From Streptomyces griseus (GTDB taxonomy: Bacteria; Bdellovibrionota; Bdellovibrionia; Bdellovibrionales; Bdellovibrionaceae): a stretch of DNA of 64,000 bases. Positions 17,530 to 26,336 of the stretch are shown here, piece after piece. The translations under genes were made by a program, and so were the position numbers. Each line of letters opens with the position of its first letter. Within the stretch, counting starts at the first letter, position 1. The notes under the pieces are model-generated. The model saw only the letters and a list, made by a program, of their open reading frames with translations. It did no database searches and was not told where the DNA came from. Location of the stretch: contig CALQIT020000001.1 of the NCBI GenBank assembly GCA_943330705.2, positions 1 through 64,000 of the forward strand, read 5' to 3'.

Positions 17530-18918
17530 CTATTTGCCGGTCTTTATATTGCCCATTAATTTCCAAGCCTTAATATAATTGTAGGCTTGATAGACTTGGT
17601 AGTCTGCAGCAAGTAACTTTTCTCTTGGAGTTCGTTTATCTTCCTTTTTCAAGTTGGCTTCTTTCCACCAAGCATCGACGCCGGTTGTGACTTGCTTGCC
17701 TATTTTATCACTATCAGATTTTTCCTTTTCGCTTAGCAAATGGCCTTGAATGTCTTTTTCACGAGTGCCCCGGGATTTAAGTACGGCTTTTCCGAAGGCC
17801 TCTGCATCTACATCTTCAACTTCCAGATCTGGCGAAATGCCCTCAGCCTGAATCGAACGGCCACTTGGTGTAAAATATCGTGCTACGGTTAATTTTAGTC
17901 CCGATCCATCGCCAAGGTTTACAATGGATTGCACGGATCCTTTCCCGAACGAGCGTTCGCCCATAATGATTGCCCGCTTATTGTCTTGTAGGGCTCCGGC
18001 AACAATTTCGCTGGCACTGGCAGAATACTCGTTCATCAAAACGATGACCGGAAAATTTAAGTATTTCCCTTTTCGTGAGGCCATATTGACCTCTTTGTTA
18101 TTCTTATCGCGACCAATTGTGCTAACGATAACCCCTTCAGATAGAAACATATCGCTGACTTTGATTGCCTGATCCAAAAGGCCGCCCGGATTCCTTCTTA
18201 AATCAATGATCAAGCCCTTTAGTTCACCTTTTTTCTTGGTGTGATCTTCAAGCGCCGTTTCAAGGTCCTTGGCCGTGTTTTTTATGAAGCTAGTCAGTTT
18301 GACGTAGGCATATCCGCCTTCCATATCTGTGTATTTTGCCGACCTCAGCTTCACACTACCCCGAGTGATTGTGATATCTTTAGGATCATCTTCGCCATCT
18401 CTAACCACGGTAAGGACTACTTTTGCGCCCTTTTTTCCGCGCATCAGTTGCGAGGCCTCGACCAAACTAAGGCCTTTTGTCGAATGATTATCAACCGCAA
18501 TCACTTTGTCTCCGGGCTTGATGCCGGCTTCCCAGGCGGGGGTATCTTCGATGGGTGAAATGATCGTAAGAACTCCATTTTGAACCGAGATTTCTATTCC
18601 CAAACCGCCGAATTCGCCGCTGGTTTCAGTTTCAAAATCCTTGTAGATATCCGGCGGCAGGAAATTGGTGTGCGGATCTAACTCGCGCAGCATGCCTTTG
18701 ATTGCACCGTAGATTAGTTTTTTAGTATCGACCTCTTCGACATAGTACTGCTGTATTAAATTTAAGACTTTGCTAAAATTTTGCAGTTCGGAATATCGTT
18801 CTTCGGCTTGGGCCTTCAAAGTTCCAACCTCGAAATTTCGCGCACCCCAAATCCCAAGGACAAAGAGAACTGCAAATATAATAAATTTAGCTGCTGACCT
18901 CGGGTTGATGTTTCTCAT
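17530..18918 (-). CDS. ctpA: C-terminal processing peptidase (S41, CtpA/Prc type)
   Basis: This encodes 462 residues from the ATG at 18918 (SD AAGGA, ATGA overlap with the envC-like gene); the longer frame to 18939 is not needed. Order: N-terminal membrane anchor or signal (FIIFAVLFVLGIWG), PDZ domain (FGGLGIEISVQNG to TVVRDGE), S41 catalytic core. The catalytic Ser lies in NEYSASASEI and the Lys in SFGKGSVQ, as in CtpA. Family role: periplasmic serine protease that trims or degrades envelope proteins, often cell-wall hydrolases, with TPR-lipoprotein adaptors. As the last gene of ftsE-ftsX-envC-ctpA it may control the hydrolases activated by this module. Confidence 0.93.
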   Translation of the reverse strand: MRNINPRSAAKFIIFAVLFVLGIWGARNFEVGTLKAQAEERYSELQNFSKVLNLIQQYYVEEVDTKKLIYGAIKGMLRELDPHTNFLPPDIYKDFETETSGEFGGLGIEISVQNGVLTIISPIEDTPAWEAGIKPGDKVIAVDNHSTKGLSLVEASQLMRGKKGAKVVLTVVRDGEDDPKDITITRGSVKLRSAKYTDMEGGYAYVKLTSFIKNTAKDLETALEDHTKKKGELKGLIIDLRRNPGGLLDQAIKVSDMFLSEGVIVSTIGRDKNNKEVNMASRKGKYLNFPVIVLMNEYSASASEIVAGALQDNKRAIIMGERSFGKGSVQSIVNLGDGSGLKLTVARYFTPSGRSIQAEGISPDLEVEDVDAEAFGKAVLKSRGTREKDIQGHLLSEKEKSDSDKIGKQVTTGVDAWWKEANLKKEDKRTPREKLLAADYQVYQAYNYIKAWKLMGNIKTGK

Positions 18919-20027
18919 AGAGAATTTCCTTTCATCCATGCTTTGGGATCGTAGGGCTCAGAAAAATGCCTAATTTCAAAATATATTCCTTCGCCATTTT
19001 CACTTAAACTATTGCCGGCCAAAGCAATTCTTTCTTGGCCTTGAATCTGCTGACCTTCGTGGACCAAAAGGTCTTTGGCGTGGGCATAAAGGCTATAGTA
19101 GTGATCCCCATGATCAATAATCAGTGTTTTTCCGTATCCCAAAATACGTCCCGAAAAAACCACCTTACCAGCAAATACTGAAGACACCAATTCCCCGGAT
19201 TTTGCGCGGTAAAAATGGCCCTTGTGACTTAATACCACATTGCTATCAGCATGCTTAATAAGACCGAATCCGCGAACCAGCTTGCCGGAAACTGGGGGGG
19301 TCAATTTTCCTTTTTGTTCAAAAAAAGCAGGACCAGCCAAAAGATCCAAAAGGCCGTCATCGTCGATTTTCATTTTCTGTGTTTGCTCCCGTAGCAAAGC
19401 CAATTTAGTTAACTCGAACTGTTTTGTTTTTTTAAGGTGATCCAAAATTTTTGATTTAGAGTCTGTTTCACTCTTTAAAAGATTCTCTGAAAGAAAAATC
19501 TTCTCTTCCACTTTTTTTAGACGGGCCAACCGCTTTGTCATACGAGCTTTTTTAACTTCAAGTTCCTTTGCTGATAAGCTATAGTCCTTGATCAAGCCGA
19601 CATCCTTCGAGGCCACAAAACCTAAAATTTTTAGGTTTCGCTCAAGCTCAGCCGAGCTTGAACTTGAAAACAAAAATCGCGCCATCCCTTGACCGCCGAA
19701 TTTATAAATTGCGGTCAGCCGCAGAAGCAGGCTTGATCTCTGGGTCCTGACCTTTTCTTCAAGAGTTTCAATTTTTTTTGTTAACTCAAAATTATTGGCC
19801 TCTAGCATCTGATGATCTTTTTCTAAACTTGAGCGTTCAGTGACGATTTTTTTTAACTTTTTGTTGATCACGTACAGGCTAGAAAGAATTCTTCTTTGCT
19901 TCACTTCTTTATCGACAACAGCCTGTTTTGTCTGTTCTAAATCCTTTGCAATACGCTCGATTTTAACTGCAGCGTACAAATTCAGTGCAACCAATGTCGA
20001 AAAAAATATAGCAAATAGTTTTCTCAT
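18915..20027 (-). CDS. envC: EnvC-like murein hydrolase activator with degenerate LytM domain
   Basis: This encodes 370 residues from the ATG at 20027, whose ATGA overlaps the ftsX stop. An N-terminal signal (LFAIFFSTLVALNLYAA) precedes a long coiled coil (about 25-230) and a C-terminal LytM/M23 fold. The zinc ligands of active M23 enzymes are not intact: the HxGxD site reads SHKGHFYRA, and the HLHFEIR site reads GIYFEIRH. This matches the non-catalytic EnvC, which activates amidases through FtsEX. Position in the ftsEX operon supports this. The periplasmic site of action is inferred from the signal peptide. Confidence 0.9.
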   Translation of the reverse strand: MRKLFAIFFSTLVALNLYAAVKIERIAKDLEQTKQAVVDKEVKQRRILSSLYVINKKLKKIVTERSSLEKDHQMLEANNFELTKKIETLEEKVRTQRSSLLLRLTAIYKFGGQGMARFLFSSSSSAELERNLKILGFVASKDVGLIKDYSLSAKELEVKKARMTKRLARLKKVEEKIFLSENLLKSETDSKSKILDHLKKTKQFELTKLALLREQTQKMKIDDDGLLDLLAGPAFFEQKGKLTPPVSGKLVRGFGLIKHADSNVVLSHKGHFYRAKSGELVSSVFAGKVVFSGRILGYGKTLIIDHGDHYYSLYAHAKDLLVHEGQQIQGQERIALAGNSLSENGEGIYFEIRHFSEPYDPKAWMKGNSL

Positions 20028-20971
20028 TTCCGATTTGCTCTTTGACTTGCCGACCAACCATCATTGATCACTTTGACACAAGAATAGGAAGCAAGAATAC
20101 CAAGAACCGTTGATGCGCCTATCAACGCCATAATAACTGCAGGGGAAAGAAATTGAATATGAGCCGACAACTGCAAAAGTGCCACTTGCGATTTTAAATG
20201 ATCTTTTAAGGTCGAAAAGACCGCGTAACTAAATACCACCGCAAGCCCGCACGAAAGCCCGCCAGTTAAAGCCCCCTCCCAAATATAGGGTTGTCGGATG
20301 TATCTTGCTGATGCGCCGATTAACTCTAAGACTTCAATTTCGTAGCGCCGTTGACTGATTGAAGTTCGTACAGCATTTGACACCACAAAAATCACAGCCA
20401 AAAGAATGATGGCTGAAAAAAGTCCACCGACAACCGAAACCCCCTGAACAATTCCGGCGTAGCTTTTTACCCAATCTTGGCCAAAACTAACGTCCTCGAC
20501 TCCGGCCAAAGTTTTCAGCGAATTGGCAATAGTTTGAGTCGTCGCAAGATGATCTTCTGCCGGTACTTTTGCATTGATTGCAAACTGAAAACTTCTTGGA
20601 ATCACTTTCAAAAGATCTGAATCTTTCATTAGGTCAGGGGCATAGCTGGCCATTTGATCACGAAACATATCAAGGGCGGACTCTTTACTGACAAACTTTA
20701 ATTTGTCGATTTTTTCGTTCGTTTGTAGGGCCGTTTCAATTTTCTGTTTTTGTTGGTCCGAGGCCTCTTCGGTAAGATAGACACTGACCTCAAGGGACTC
20801 ACCCCACAAAGTTAGAATTCGATCTAGATTCTGACTTACCGTTATGACACCTGCGACAATTGAAAAACAAGAGATTAAAACAACCATGGTTGCCAGCTGA
20901 AGACCCGCATGATGTCTAAACGTTTTTCGAAAGTGACCTGTAATATGTCTAAAGTCTGATGAAAAACTCAT
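20024..20971 (-). CDS. ftsX: Cell division permease FtsX
   Basis: This encodes 315 residues. It has a cytosolic N-terminus, a first membrane segment (LATMVVLISCFSIVAGVI), a periplasmic domain of about 120 residues (YLTEEASDQQKQKIE to KTLAGVEDV), then three further membrane segments near 175, 225 and 270. This is the standard four-helix FtsX topology. FtsX passes the FtsE ATPase cycle to the periplasmic activator encoded next. It is joined by ATGA to ftsE upstream and to the envC-like gene downstream. Confidence 0.93.
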   Translation of the reverse strand: MSFSSDFRHITGHFRKTFRHHAGLQLATMVVLISCFSIVAGVITVSQNLDRILTLWGESLEVSVYLTEEASDQQKQKIETALQTNEKIDKLKFVSKESALDMFRDQMASYAPDLMKDSDLLKVIPRSFQFAINAKVPAEDHLATTQTIANSLKTLAGVEDVSFGQDWVKSYAGIVQGVSVVGGLFSAIILLAVIFVVSNAVRTSISQRRYEIEVLELIGASARYIRQPYIWEGALTGGLSCGLAVVFSYAVFSTLKDHLKSQVALLQLSAHIQFLSPAVIMALIGASTVLGILASYSCVKVINDGWSASQRANRK

Positions 20972-21630
20972 ACGCCATCACCAGAAATTAGACCATCGCG
21001 AATTTGTAGGGTTCTTTTGTTGCGTCTTTTTACCATTTCGTGATCGTGAGTCGCGATAAATACCGTGGTGCCCTGGGCCGACACCCGCTCTAGCAAGTCC
21101 ATTATTTCTTCACTTAGTTCAGGATCAAGATTGCCGGTGGGCTCGTCGGCGATCAGGATACCAGGCTGATGAACTATGGCGCGGGCAATCGCTGTTCGCT
21201 GTTGCTCTCCGCCGGAAACGAATTCTGGCATTTGTTGGGCCCGGTGCGAAAGTCCAACTTGCTCTAAAACTTCTGAAACCCGCCGCTGAATTGTCTGTGG
21301 CCGATCACCTCGGACCAAAAGTGGTAATGATACATTTTCGAAAATTGTGCGGTCCTTTAGCAATTTGAAATCTTGAAATATCACACCAATACGACGGCGA
21401 AACTGCGGAACTTCTTTATTGGCAATATCGCACAGATCAAAACCTGCAACCTGAAGATTGCCCGAGCTAACTTTGTCATAGGCCGCAAGCATTTTAAAAA
21501 GAGTTGTCTTACCGGCCCCGCTGGGTCCCGTTAAAAAAACAAATTCGCCCTTTTCAATCATTAAATCGATATCGCGAAGCGCGTGAATCGGACCTGGGTA
21601 AGTTTTATAGACATGCGAAAATTGAATCAT
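20968..21630 (-). CDS. ftsE: Cell division ATP-binding protein FtsE
   Basis: This encodes a 220-residue ABC ATPase. Walker A is GPSGAGKTT (35-43), the signature loop VSGGEQQR, and Walker B ILIADEPTGNLD followed by the switch His in IATHDHE. Length and motifs match FtsE/LolD-type ATPases, and the following ftsX fixes the identity. The ftsE-ftsX-envC-ctpA order with three consecutive ATGA junctions implies one transcript and balanced translation of a division-site wall-remodelling module. Confidence 0.94.
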   Translation of the reverse strand: MIQFSHVYKTYPGPIHALRDIDLMIEKGEFVFLTGPSGAGKTTLFKMLAAYDKVSSGNLQVAGFDLCDIANKEVPQFRRRIGVIFQDFKLLKDRTIFENVSLPLLVRGDRPQTIQRRVSEVLEQVGLSHRAQQMPEFVSGGEQQRTAIARAIVHQPGILIADEPTGNLDPELSEEIMDLLERVSAQGTTVFIATHDHEMVKRRNKRTLQIRDGLISGDGV

Positions 21631-21700
21631 TCTTAAAGTCTAAATTTGATTCACTTGCTTGTCGCACGGCGAGTGGTCGAGGGGACCCTTAAGACCAGGT

Positions 21701-21964
21701 CTAGATTAATCCGGTGAAAAGTTGGTCCAGAATACGATTATGTTGCTGACGTAATGCAACTCGAATGGCGTCTTCCCCACCAAGCGGGCCTGGCTTTAAG
21801 GCTTCTTCGTAGGGCGTTTTAAAGGTTTTAAGAACCGCGCCGTTACAATAAATACGACTGACAAGAAATGGATTTTCTCGACCCCAGTCTTCAGTCTGGA
21901 CATGAAAGTTTTTTCCGCGCACCTGAATATCCGAATTGAAGCCTTTTTCCATTGCCACGAACAT
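21701..21964 (-). CDS. Small conserved-looking protein of unknown function
   Basis: I take the start at 21964 (87 residues, MFVAMEKGFNSDIQV...) because a GGAAA SD lies upstream. The longer frame to 22153 would run into the divergent gene. The segment GFNSDIQVRGKNFHVQTEDWG resembles short conserved hypothetical proteins of deltaproteobacteria-like genomes in which the pattern FNxDI...FHxQTED recurs; this is from memory. The C-terminus is helical (AIRVALRQQHNRILDQL). No signal peptide. Function unknown. It is divergent from the coiled-coil exported protein gene. Confidence 0.6.
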   Translation of the reverse strand: MFVAMEKGFNSDIQVRGKNFHVQTEDWGRENPFLVSRIYCNGAVLKTFKTPYEEALKPGPLGGEDAIRVALRQQHNRILDQLFTGLI

Positions 21965-22097
21965 AGTTAGTTTCCAGATCAAATTCAAGACTTTCCCTTT
22001 AGTCTCAATATGAGAATCTCGACCTGAGACTGTTTCAATTCTACAAAAATATGGCATCATGATTGCTGGGTATCTACTCACAAGGGGGGCCAATGCT

Positions 22098-23522
22098 ATG
22101 ACTACGACTCTGTTGTATAGAAATTGGACATCTGTCTTTCTTCTGCTTGTCACCTTATCCAGCGGGCAAGGTGCGCTCGCTCAAGCTACGGACGCTGAAA
22201 TTGCTGCCGCTAAAGCTGCTGCAGCCAAAACTGCTGCAGCTTCAAACAACGGACTAGTACCCGTTTTGAGCCCCAAAGATCAGATAGCAGCAAATAAAGG
22301 GATTGGTAATGATAATTTCTGTTTCGAAGCAAGGAACAATTACAATAAATCAGTTGCGGAATTAGCCAAAACTTGCGGCGAGGCAGGGCTCGGAAGCTAT
22401 ACCCAATGTATGGAGCGCCTTGAACTTTGTTCGCCTATGACTGGTAAAGATATCTCCGCACCAAATTCCAGCTTTATGGGTATGGACCTTGGTGGGCAAA
22501 ATGACCTTATGAGCCAATGCAGCACCGACATGGATGAAAATGAAAAAAACAAAAAAACAGAAACGCTCGATAAAGCCCTAAAGGATGAAAAAAAGGATCT
22601 GGAAGAGAAAAAAGTAAAGTCTGACGAGCGAACGAAAGAGAAAAAAACCGCCTTGGAAGAGGCGCAAAAAGACATGTTAAAGATCGAACGAGATCGAATT
22701 GAAACCGAAAAAAATAGAAACGAGGAAAAGGCAAAACAAGCTGAAGCTGACCATAAAGCAGACAGCGAAGCCACCGGCGCTATTATGCAAGCCAACGCAG
22801 AAATTGCAAAAAATCAAAACGGCATGTCCTTGGTCTTAAGAAACAAGGCACAAAAGTTGGCTACGCAAACATCGGGGATTATTCAATCCCAATGTGCAAT
22901 CGAAGCAACTAAAAGTGCAAATAGCAAGCTGGGCACGAACTCAGGCGCCGTACTGCTACGATTTATGAATAAAAGGCAGCAGCTTACCAAGGAACTGTAT
23001 AATGCCTGCCTGAATGGCAGAATGAGCGCAAGATCTGCCGACATCGTCGCCGCAGATGGGGAATTCCGACGCTTACAAACGGAGATCGAAAACTCAGAAC
23101 AACGTATTCACAGTGCCCGAAAAAGCATTTCTATGAGACAAGAAACCCGTGCAACGCGACTACAAACTACGCAAAAAGGCGAAAACCAAGAAGATCTAAA
23201 CTATCGAACTGAAACCTTTCAAAAAGCACAAAAAATGATGACCTTGCAGAATGAAATGCAGACTGAGCAATCAAGGACCAATTTGGAACTAATCACGGGC
23301 AACGTCAATGTCGCCCAAATGCAAAATGAATCCGCGCGGCTGAAGTCTATCCCGGTTGGTAGCAAAAGACGCAGGGATGCCGTGGCGGCTATGGGTGTGA
23401 AGGATTCAACTTTTTCTGCTTTATGCAATAATCCGCACTGTAGCCCCGAGAATCCACAGATTTGCGAAAAAAATCCTAGCGCTGTTGATCCTAGTAAAAA
23501 GGAACTAAAGCCGACTAAATAG
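22098..23522 (+). CDS. Exported coiled-coil protein of unknown function
   Basis: This encodes 474 residues from the ATG at 22098 (SD AGGGGGG eight bases upstream; upstream in-frame start codons are less likely). A signal peptide (SVFLLLVTLSSGQGALAQ) is followed by an Ala-rich stretch, two Cys pairs, then a very charged coiled coil of about 90 residues (Lys/Glu-rich, about 155-240) and a second helical region with Gln. Cysteines also cluster at the C-terminus (CNNPHCSPENPQIC). It resembles in style, not clearly in sequence, the other exported Cys-containing proteins of this window. Family not recognised. Confidence 0.7.
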   Translation: MTTTLLYRNWTSVFLLLVTLSSGQGALAQATDAEIAAAKAAAAKTAAASNNGLVPVLSPKDQIAANKGIGNDNFCFEARNNYNKSVAELAKTCGEAGLGSYTQCMERLELCSPMTGKDISAPNSSFMGMDLGGQNDLMSQCSTDMDENEKNKKTETLDKALKDEKKDLEEKKVKSDERTKEKKTALEEAQKDMLKIERDRIETEKNRNEEKAKQAEADHKADSEATGAIMQANAEIAKNQNGMSLVLRNKAQKLATQTSGIIQSQCAIEATKSANSKLGTNSGAVLLRFMNKRQQLTKELYNACLNGRMSARSADIVAADGEFRRLQTEIENSEQRIHSARKSISMRQETRATRLQTTQKGENQEDLNYRTETFQKAQKMMTLQNEMQTEQSRTNLELITGNVNVAQMQNESARLKSIPVGSKRRRDAVAAMGVKDSTFSALCNNPHCSPENPQICEKNPSAVDPSKKELKPTK

Positions 23523-23532
23523 CCAGACTATG

Positions 23533-23562
23533 GCCCTAACATCAGGCATCTAGCGTTAGGGC
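23533..23562 (+). terminator. Hairpin after the coiled-coil gene
   Basis: An 8-bp perfect stem (23533-23540 with 23555-23562) lies about ten bases after the stop codon. No clear T run follows, so termination strength is uncertain. Confidence 0.4.
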
Positions 23563-23627
23563 TGCCACCTTCCCCAAGAATGTCCTACAGTTAGAGCTTA
23601 CTTCGATTTGTATCGCGGGGGCTCTTT

Positions 23628-26336
23628 ATGTGGAAGAAACTACTTATTGGTGTTGTGGTCTTATTTGCCCTGGGTATCGCTGGTGTTTATTTCAGTATTC
23701 AGTATGTTCGCAGTACCTTACCTAAATTGATCACGGTGGATGACTACAAGCCCCTAATGGTAACTAGCGTTTTTGATCGCAACAATAAAAAGATTGGCGA
23801 GTTTTTTCGCGAACGCAGAACTTTGATTCCATATAAAGAAATTCCAAAGGATTTGGTCAATGCTTTTTTAGCAGCCGAGGATGACTCTTTCTTTGCCCAT
23901 GGGGGAGTTAACTACTTAGCCATCTTGCGGGCGACCATAGCCAATATTAAGGCGGGAAGAACTGTCCAAGGGGGGTCGACCATCACCCAGCAAGTGGCCA
24001 AGACCTTACTTCTTTCCAGCGAAAAAACTTTTCTTAGAAAAATTAAAGAAGCTTTGCTGGCGCAGGAAATGGAAGAGCATCTTTCAAAAGAAGACATTCT
24101 TTATCTTTATTTAAATCAAATCTACTTTGGTCAAGGATCCTACGGAATTTCAGTGGCCGCAGAAACCTACTTTCGTAAACCGGTGCAATCCCTCGAACTT
24201 GCAGAGATTGCAATTCTTGCAGGATTACCAAAAGCCCCTAGCGCCTATTCCCCTGTGCACAATCCGACCCGTGCCAAAGAACGTCAGGTTTACGTGCTTC
24301 ATCGCATGACGGACGTGGGATTCATTAAGAAAGAAGCAGCGCAGATTGCTATTAACCAGCCCATAAAAGTCTACGTTAAAGAAAGCTATCAAGAGTTTGC
24401 GCCATTTTTTCTTGAAACCGTGCGCTTATTATTGGTGCAACAGCTGGGTGAAGAACAAGTTCTTGATTCAGGCTTGAAGGTCTACACCTCTTTGGATTTA
24501 CCAAAGCAATTGGCGGCTCAGCAAGCGGTAGAAACAGGATTGAAATCCCTTGATAAACGTCAAGGATTTCGTGGGGCCCTCAGAAACACCACCGAGCCCA
24601 AAGAAGTCGGCGAGTTCTTAATGAAGACAAGAAATCGCTTGATAGCTGACAAGGTTCCAGAGCGAACCATCGAAATCGATGGCAAATTTAAAAGCTACGG
24701 CGGGCTTGATCTAAGCTATGACTTGAAAAAAAATGGGCTTCCGTTTTACATATCGATCGGAAAAACAGTCGAGGCCATTGTTTCTAAAGTTGATGATTCG
24801 TTAGGGTTGGTCACTGTCAAAGTGGCCGAGCTAGAAGGTCTTATCGATTTTGATAGTATGCAGTGGGCACGGAAACCAAATTCAGAAAAACGCCATGACT
24901 TAGACCTGATAAAAAAGCCCTCTGAAGCCTTAAAAACAGGCGACATTATTCTGGTAAAATTAGTTAGTGATAAATTTGCCACGCCTAGGGTGCAAAAACT
25001 AAATGCGGCTCGGAAAAAAGCTGAACCGAAGTCAACACCGTTAGAGTTCTCGAAATATGTTCAACTTGAATTGGATCAAGATCCAATTGTGGAAAGCTCT
25101 TTGTTGTCAGTGGATCAAGAAACCGAAGATGTTGTTGCCATGGTGGGCGGAACCAATTTTGAAAAATCCCAATTTAATCGGGCTCTGCAAGCCGCGCGGC
25201 AAACTGGCTCAGCCTTTAAAGCTCTTATTTACGCCTCAGCCCTTGATAGGGGCTATACGCCCTCTAGCCCAATCATGGATGCACCGATTGTCTACGAGGA
25301 AACGAAAGAAGACGATGAAGGTCAAGAGGAAGTAAAAACCTGGAAACCCTCGAATCATTCAAAATCTTTTGGCGGTGACATTATTTTTAGAAATGCCTTG
25401 GTTAAGTCACTGAATGTGCCAACCGTAAAAATTGTTGAAGATATCGGTGTCCCTTATACAGCCGACTATGCCAAACATTTGGGAATATTTAGTCCCCTAA
25501 ATATGGATTTCACAATTGGTCTGGGCTCTAGCGGAATTACGCTTTTTGAAATGACAAAGATTTTTTCAGAGTTCGGTCGTGCGGGGAAAAGGACCCGCCC
25601 GGTTGTCATCAGAAGAGTTGAGGACAAACATGGAAAAATAATTTTAGATAAGATCGATTTAGACAAAAAATTTGAACGTGAGATGTCGGAAAGCGAAAAA
25701 TACTTTGAAGAAAAAAGAACCGCTTATCTCGAGGCCAAACAAAGCGAAACACCGCAGACCTCAACGCCAAAATTACCAGACCCAAAATTGCCAGTGAAGG
25801 CCGATGAAGCTAAAAAGTCCAAGTTAGAAGATAATATTTTCTTTGATGATCCAGACCAGCTGATCAAACCAACTACCGCTTATTTAATCACTTCGCTGTT
25901 AAAGGCCGTTGTCGAAGATAAAAATGGAACTGGCGGACGAGCCCGTGGTCTTGGTCGTGACGTGGCAGGAAAAACAGGAACAACCAACGGATATTACGAC
26001 GCTTGGTTTATTGGCTACACTCAGCAGATTGCCACCGGCGTATGGGTTGGTTTTGATCAAGAAAAAACTCTTGGCAAGGGTGAGGTCGGTGGCCGTGCTG
26101 CTTTGCCGATTTGGGTTGATTATATGAAGGTGGCGCATGACGGGTTACCACAGATGACTTTCCCTGTGCCCGAGGGTATTGTTTTTGCGAACATTGATAG
26201 TGAAACCGGAAGCCTTGCCTCTGCAACTTCAAAAAATATTATTCGGCAGGCCTATCTGGAAGGAACAGAGCCAACCCTGAAGAAGGACTCCAAAGAAGAA
26301 GACACCGACTTTTACAAACAGGATTTATCGGAATGA
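23628..26336 (+). CDS. mrcA: Penicillin-binding protein 1A (bifunctional class A PBP)
   Basis: This encodes 902 residues. There is one N-terminal membrane helix (LLIGVVVLFALGIAGVYF), then a GT51 glycosyltransferase with catalytic Glu84 in AAEDDSFFAHGG and the GGSTITQQ motif. The transpeptidase has the active-site Ser528 (SAFK, Lys531), SLN as the SxN motif and KTG at 782-784. It polymerises and crosslinks peptidoglycan in the periplasm. The SxxK proline is replaced (SAFKA rather than SxFKP). A Pro/Lys/Glu-rich linker of about 60 residues lies before the KTG motif. It overlaps uvrA by ATGA. Confidence 0.95.
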   Translation: MWKKLLIGVVVLFALGIAGVYFSIQYVRSTLPKLITVDDYKPLMVTSVFDRNNKKIGEFFRERRTLIPYKEIPKDLVNAFLAAEDDSFFAHGGVNYLAILRATIANIKAGRTVQGGSTITQQVAKTLLLSSEKTFLRKIKEALLAQEMEEHLSKEDILYLYLNQIYFGQGSYGISVAAETYFRKPVQSLELAEIAILAGLPKAPSAYSPVHNPTRAKERQVYVLHRMTDVGFIKKEAAQIAINQPIKVYVKESYQEFAPFFLETVRLLLVQQLGEEQVLDSGLKVYTSLDLPKQLAAQQAVETGLKSLDKRQGFRGALRNTTEPKEVGEFLMKTRNRLIADKVPERTIEIDGKFKSYGGLDLSYDLKKNGLPFYISIGKTVEAIVSKVDDSLGLVTVKVAELEGLIDFDSMQWARKPNSEKRHDLDLIKKPSEALKTGDIILVKLVSDKFATPRVQKLNAARKKAEPKSTPLEFSKYVQLELDQDPIVESSLLSVDQETEDVVAMVGGTNFEKSQFNRALQAARQTGSAFKALIYASALDRGYTPSSPIMDAPIVYEETKEDDEGQEEVKTWKPSNHSKSFGGDIIFRNALVKSLNVPTVKIVEDIGVPYTADYAKHLGIFSPLNMDFTIGLGSSGITLFEMTKIFSEFGRAGKRTRPVVIRRVEDKHGKIILDKIDLDKKFEREMSESEKYFEEKRTAYLEAKQSETPQTSTPKLPDPKLPVKADEAKKSKLEDNIFFDDPDQLIKPTTAYLITSLLKAVVEDKNGTGGRARGLGRDVAGKTGTTNGYYDAWFIGYTQQIATGVWVGFDQEKTLGKGEVGGRAALPIWVDYMKVAHDGLPQMTFPVPEGIVFANIDSETGSLASATSKNIIRQAYLEGTEPTLKKDSKEEDTDFYKQDLSE

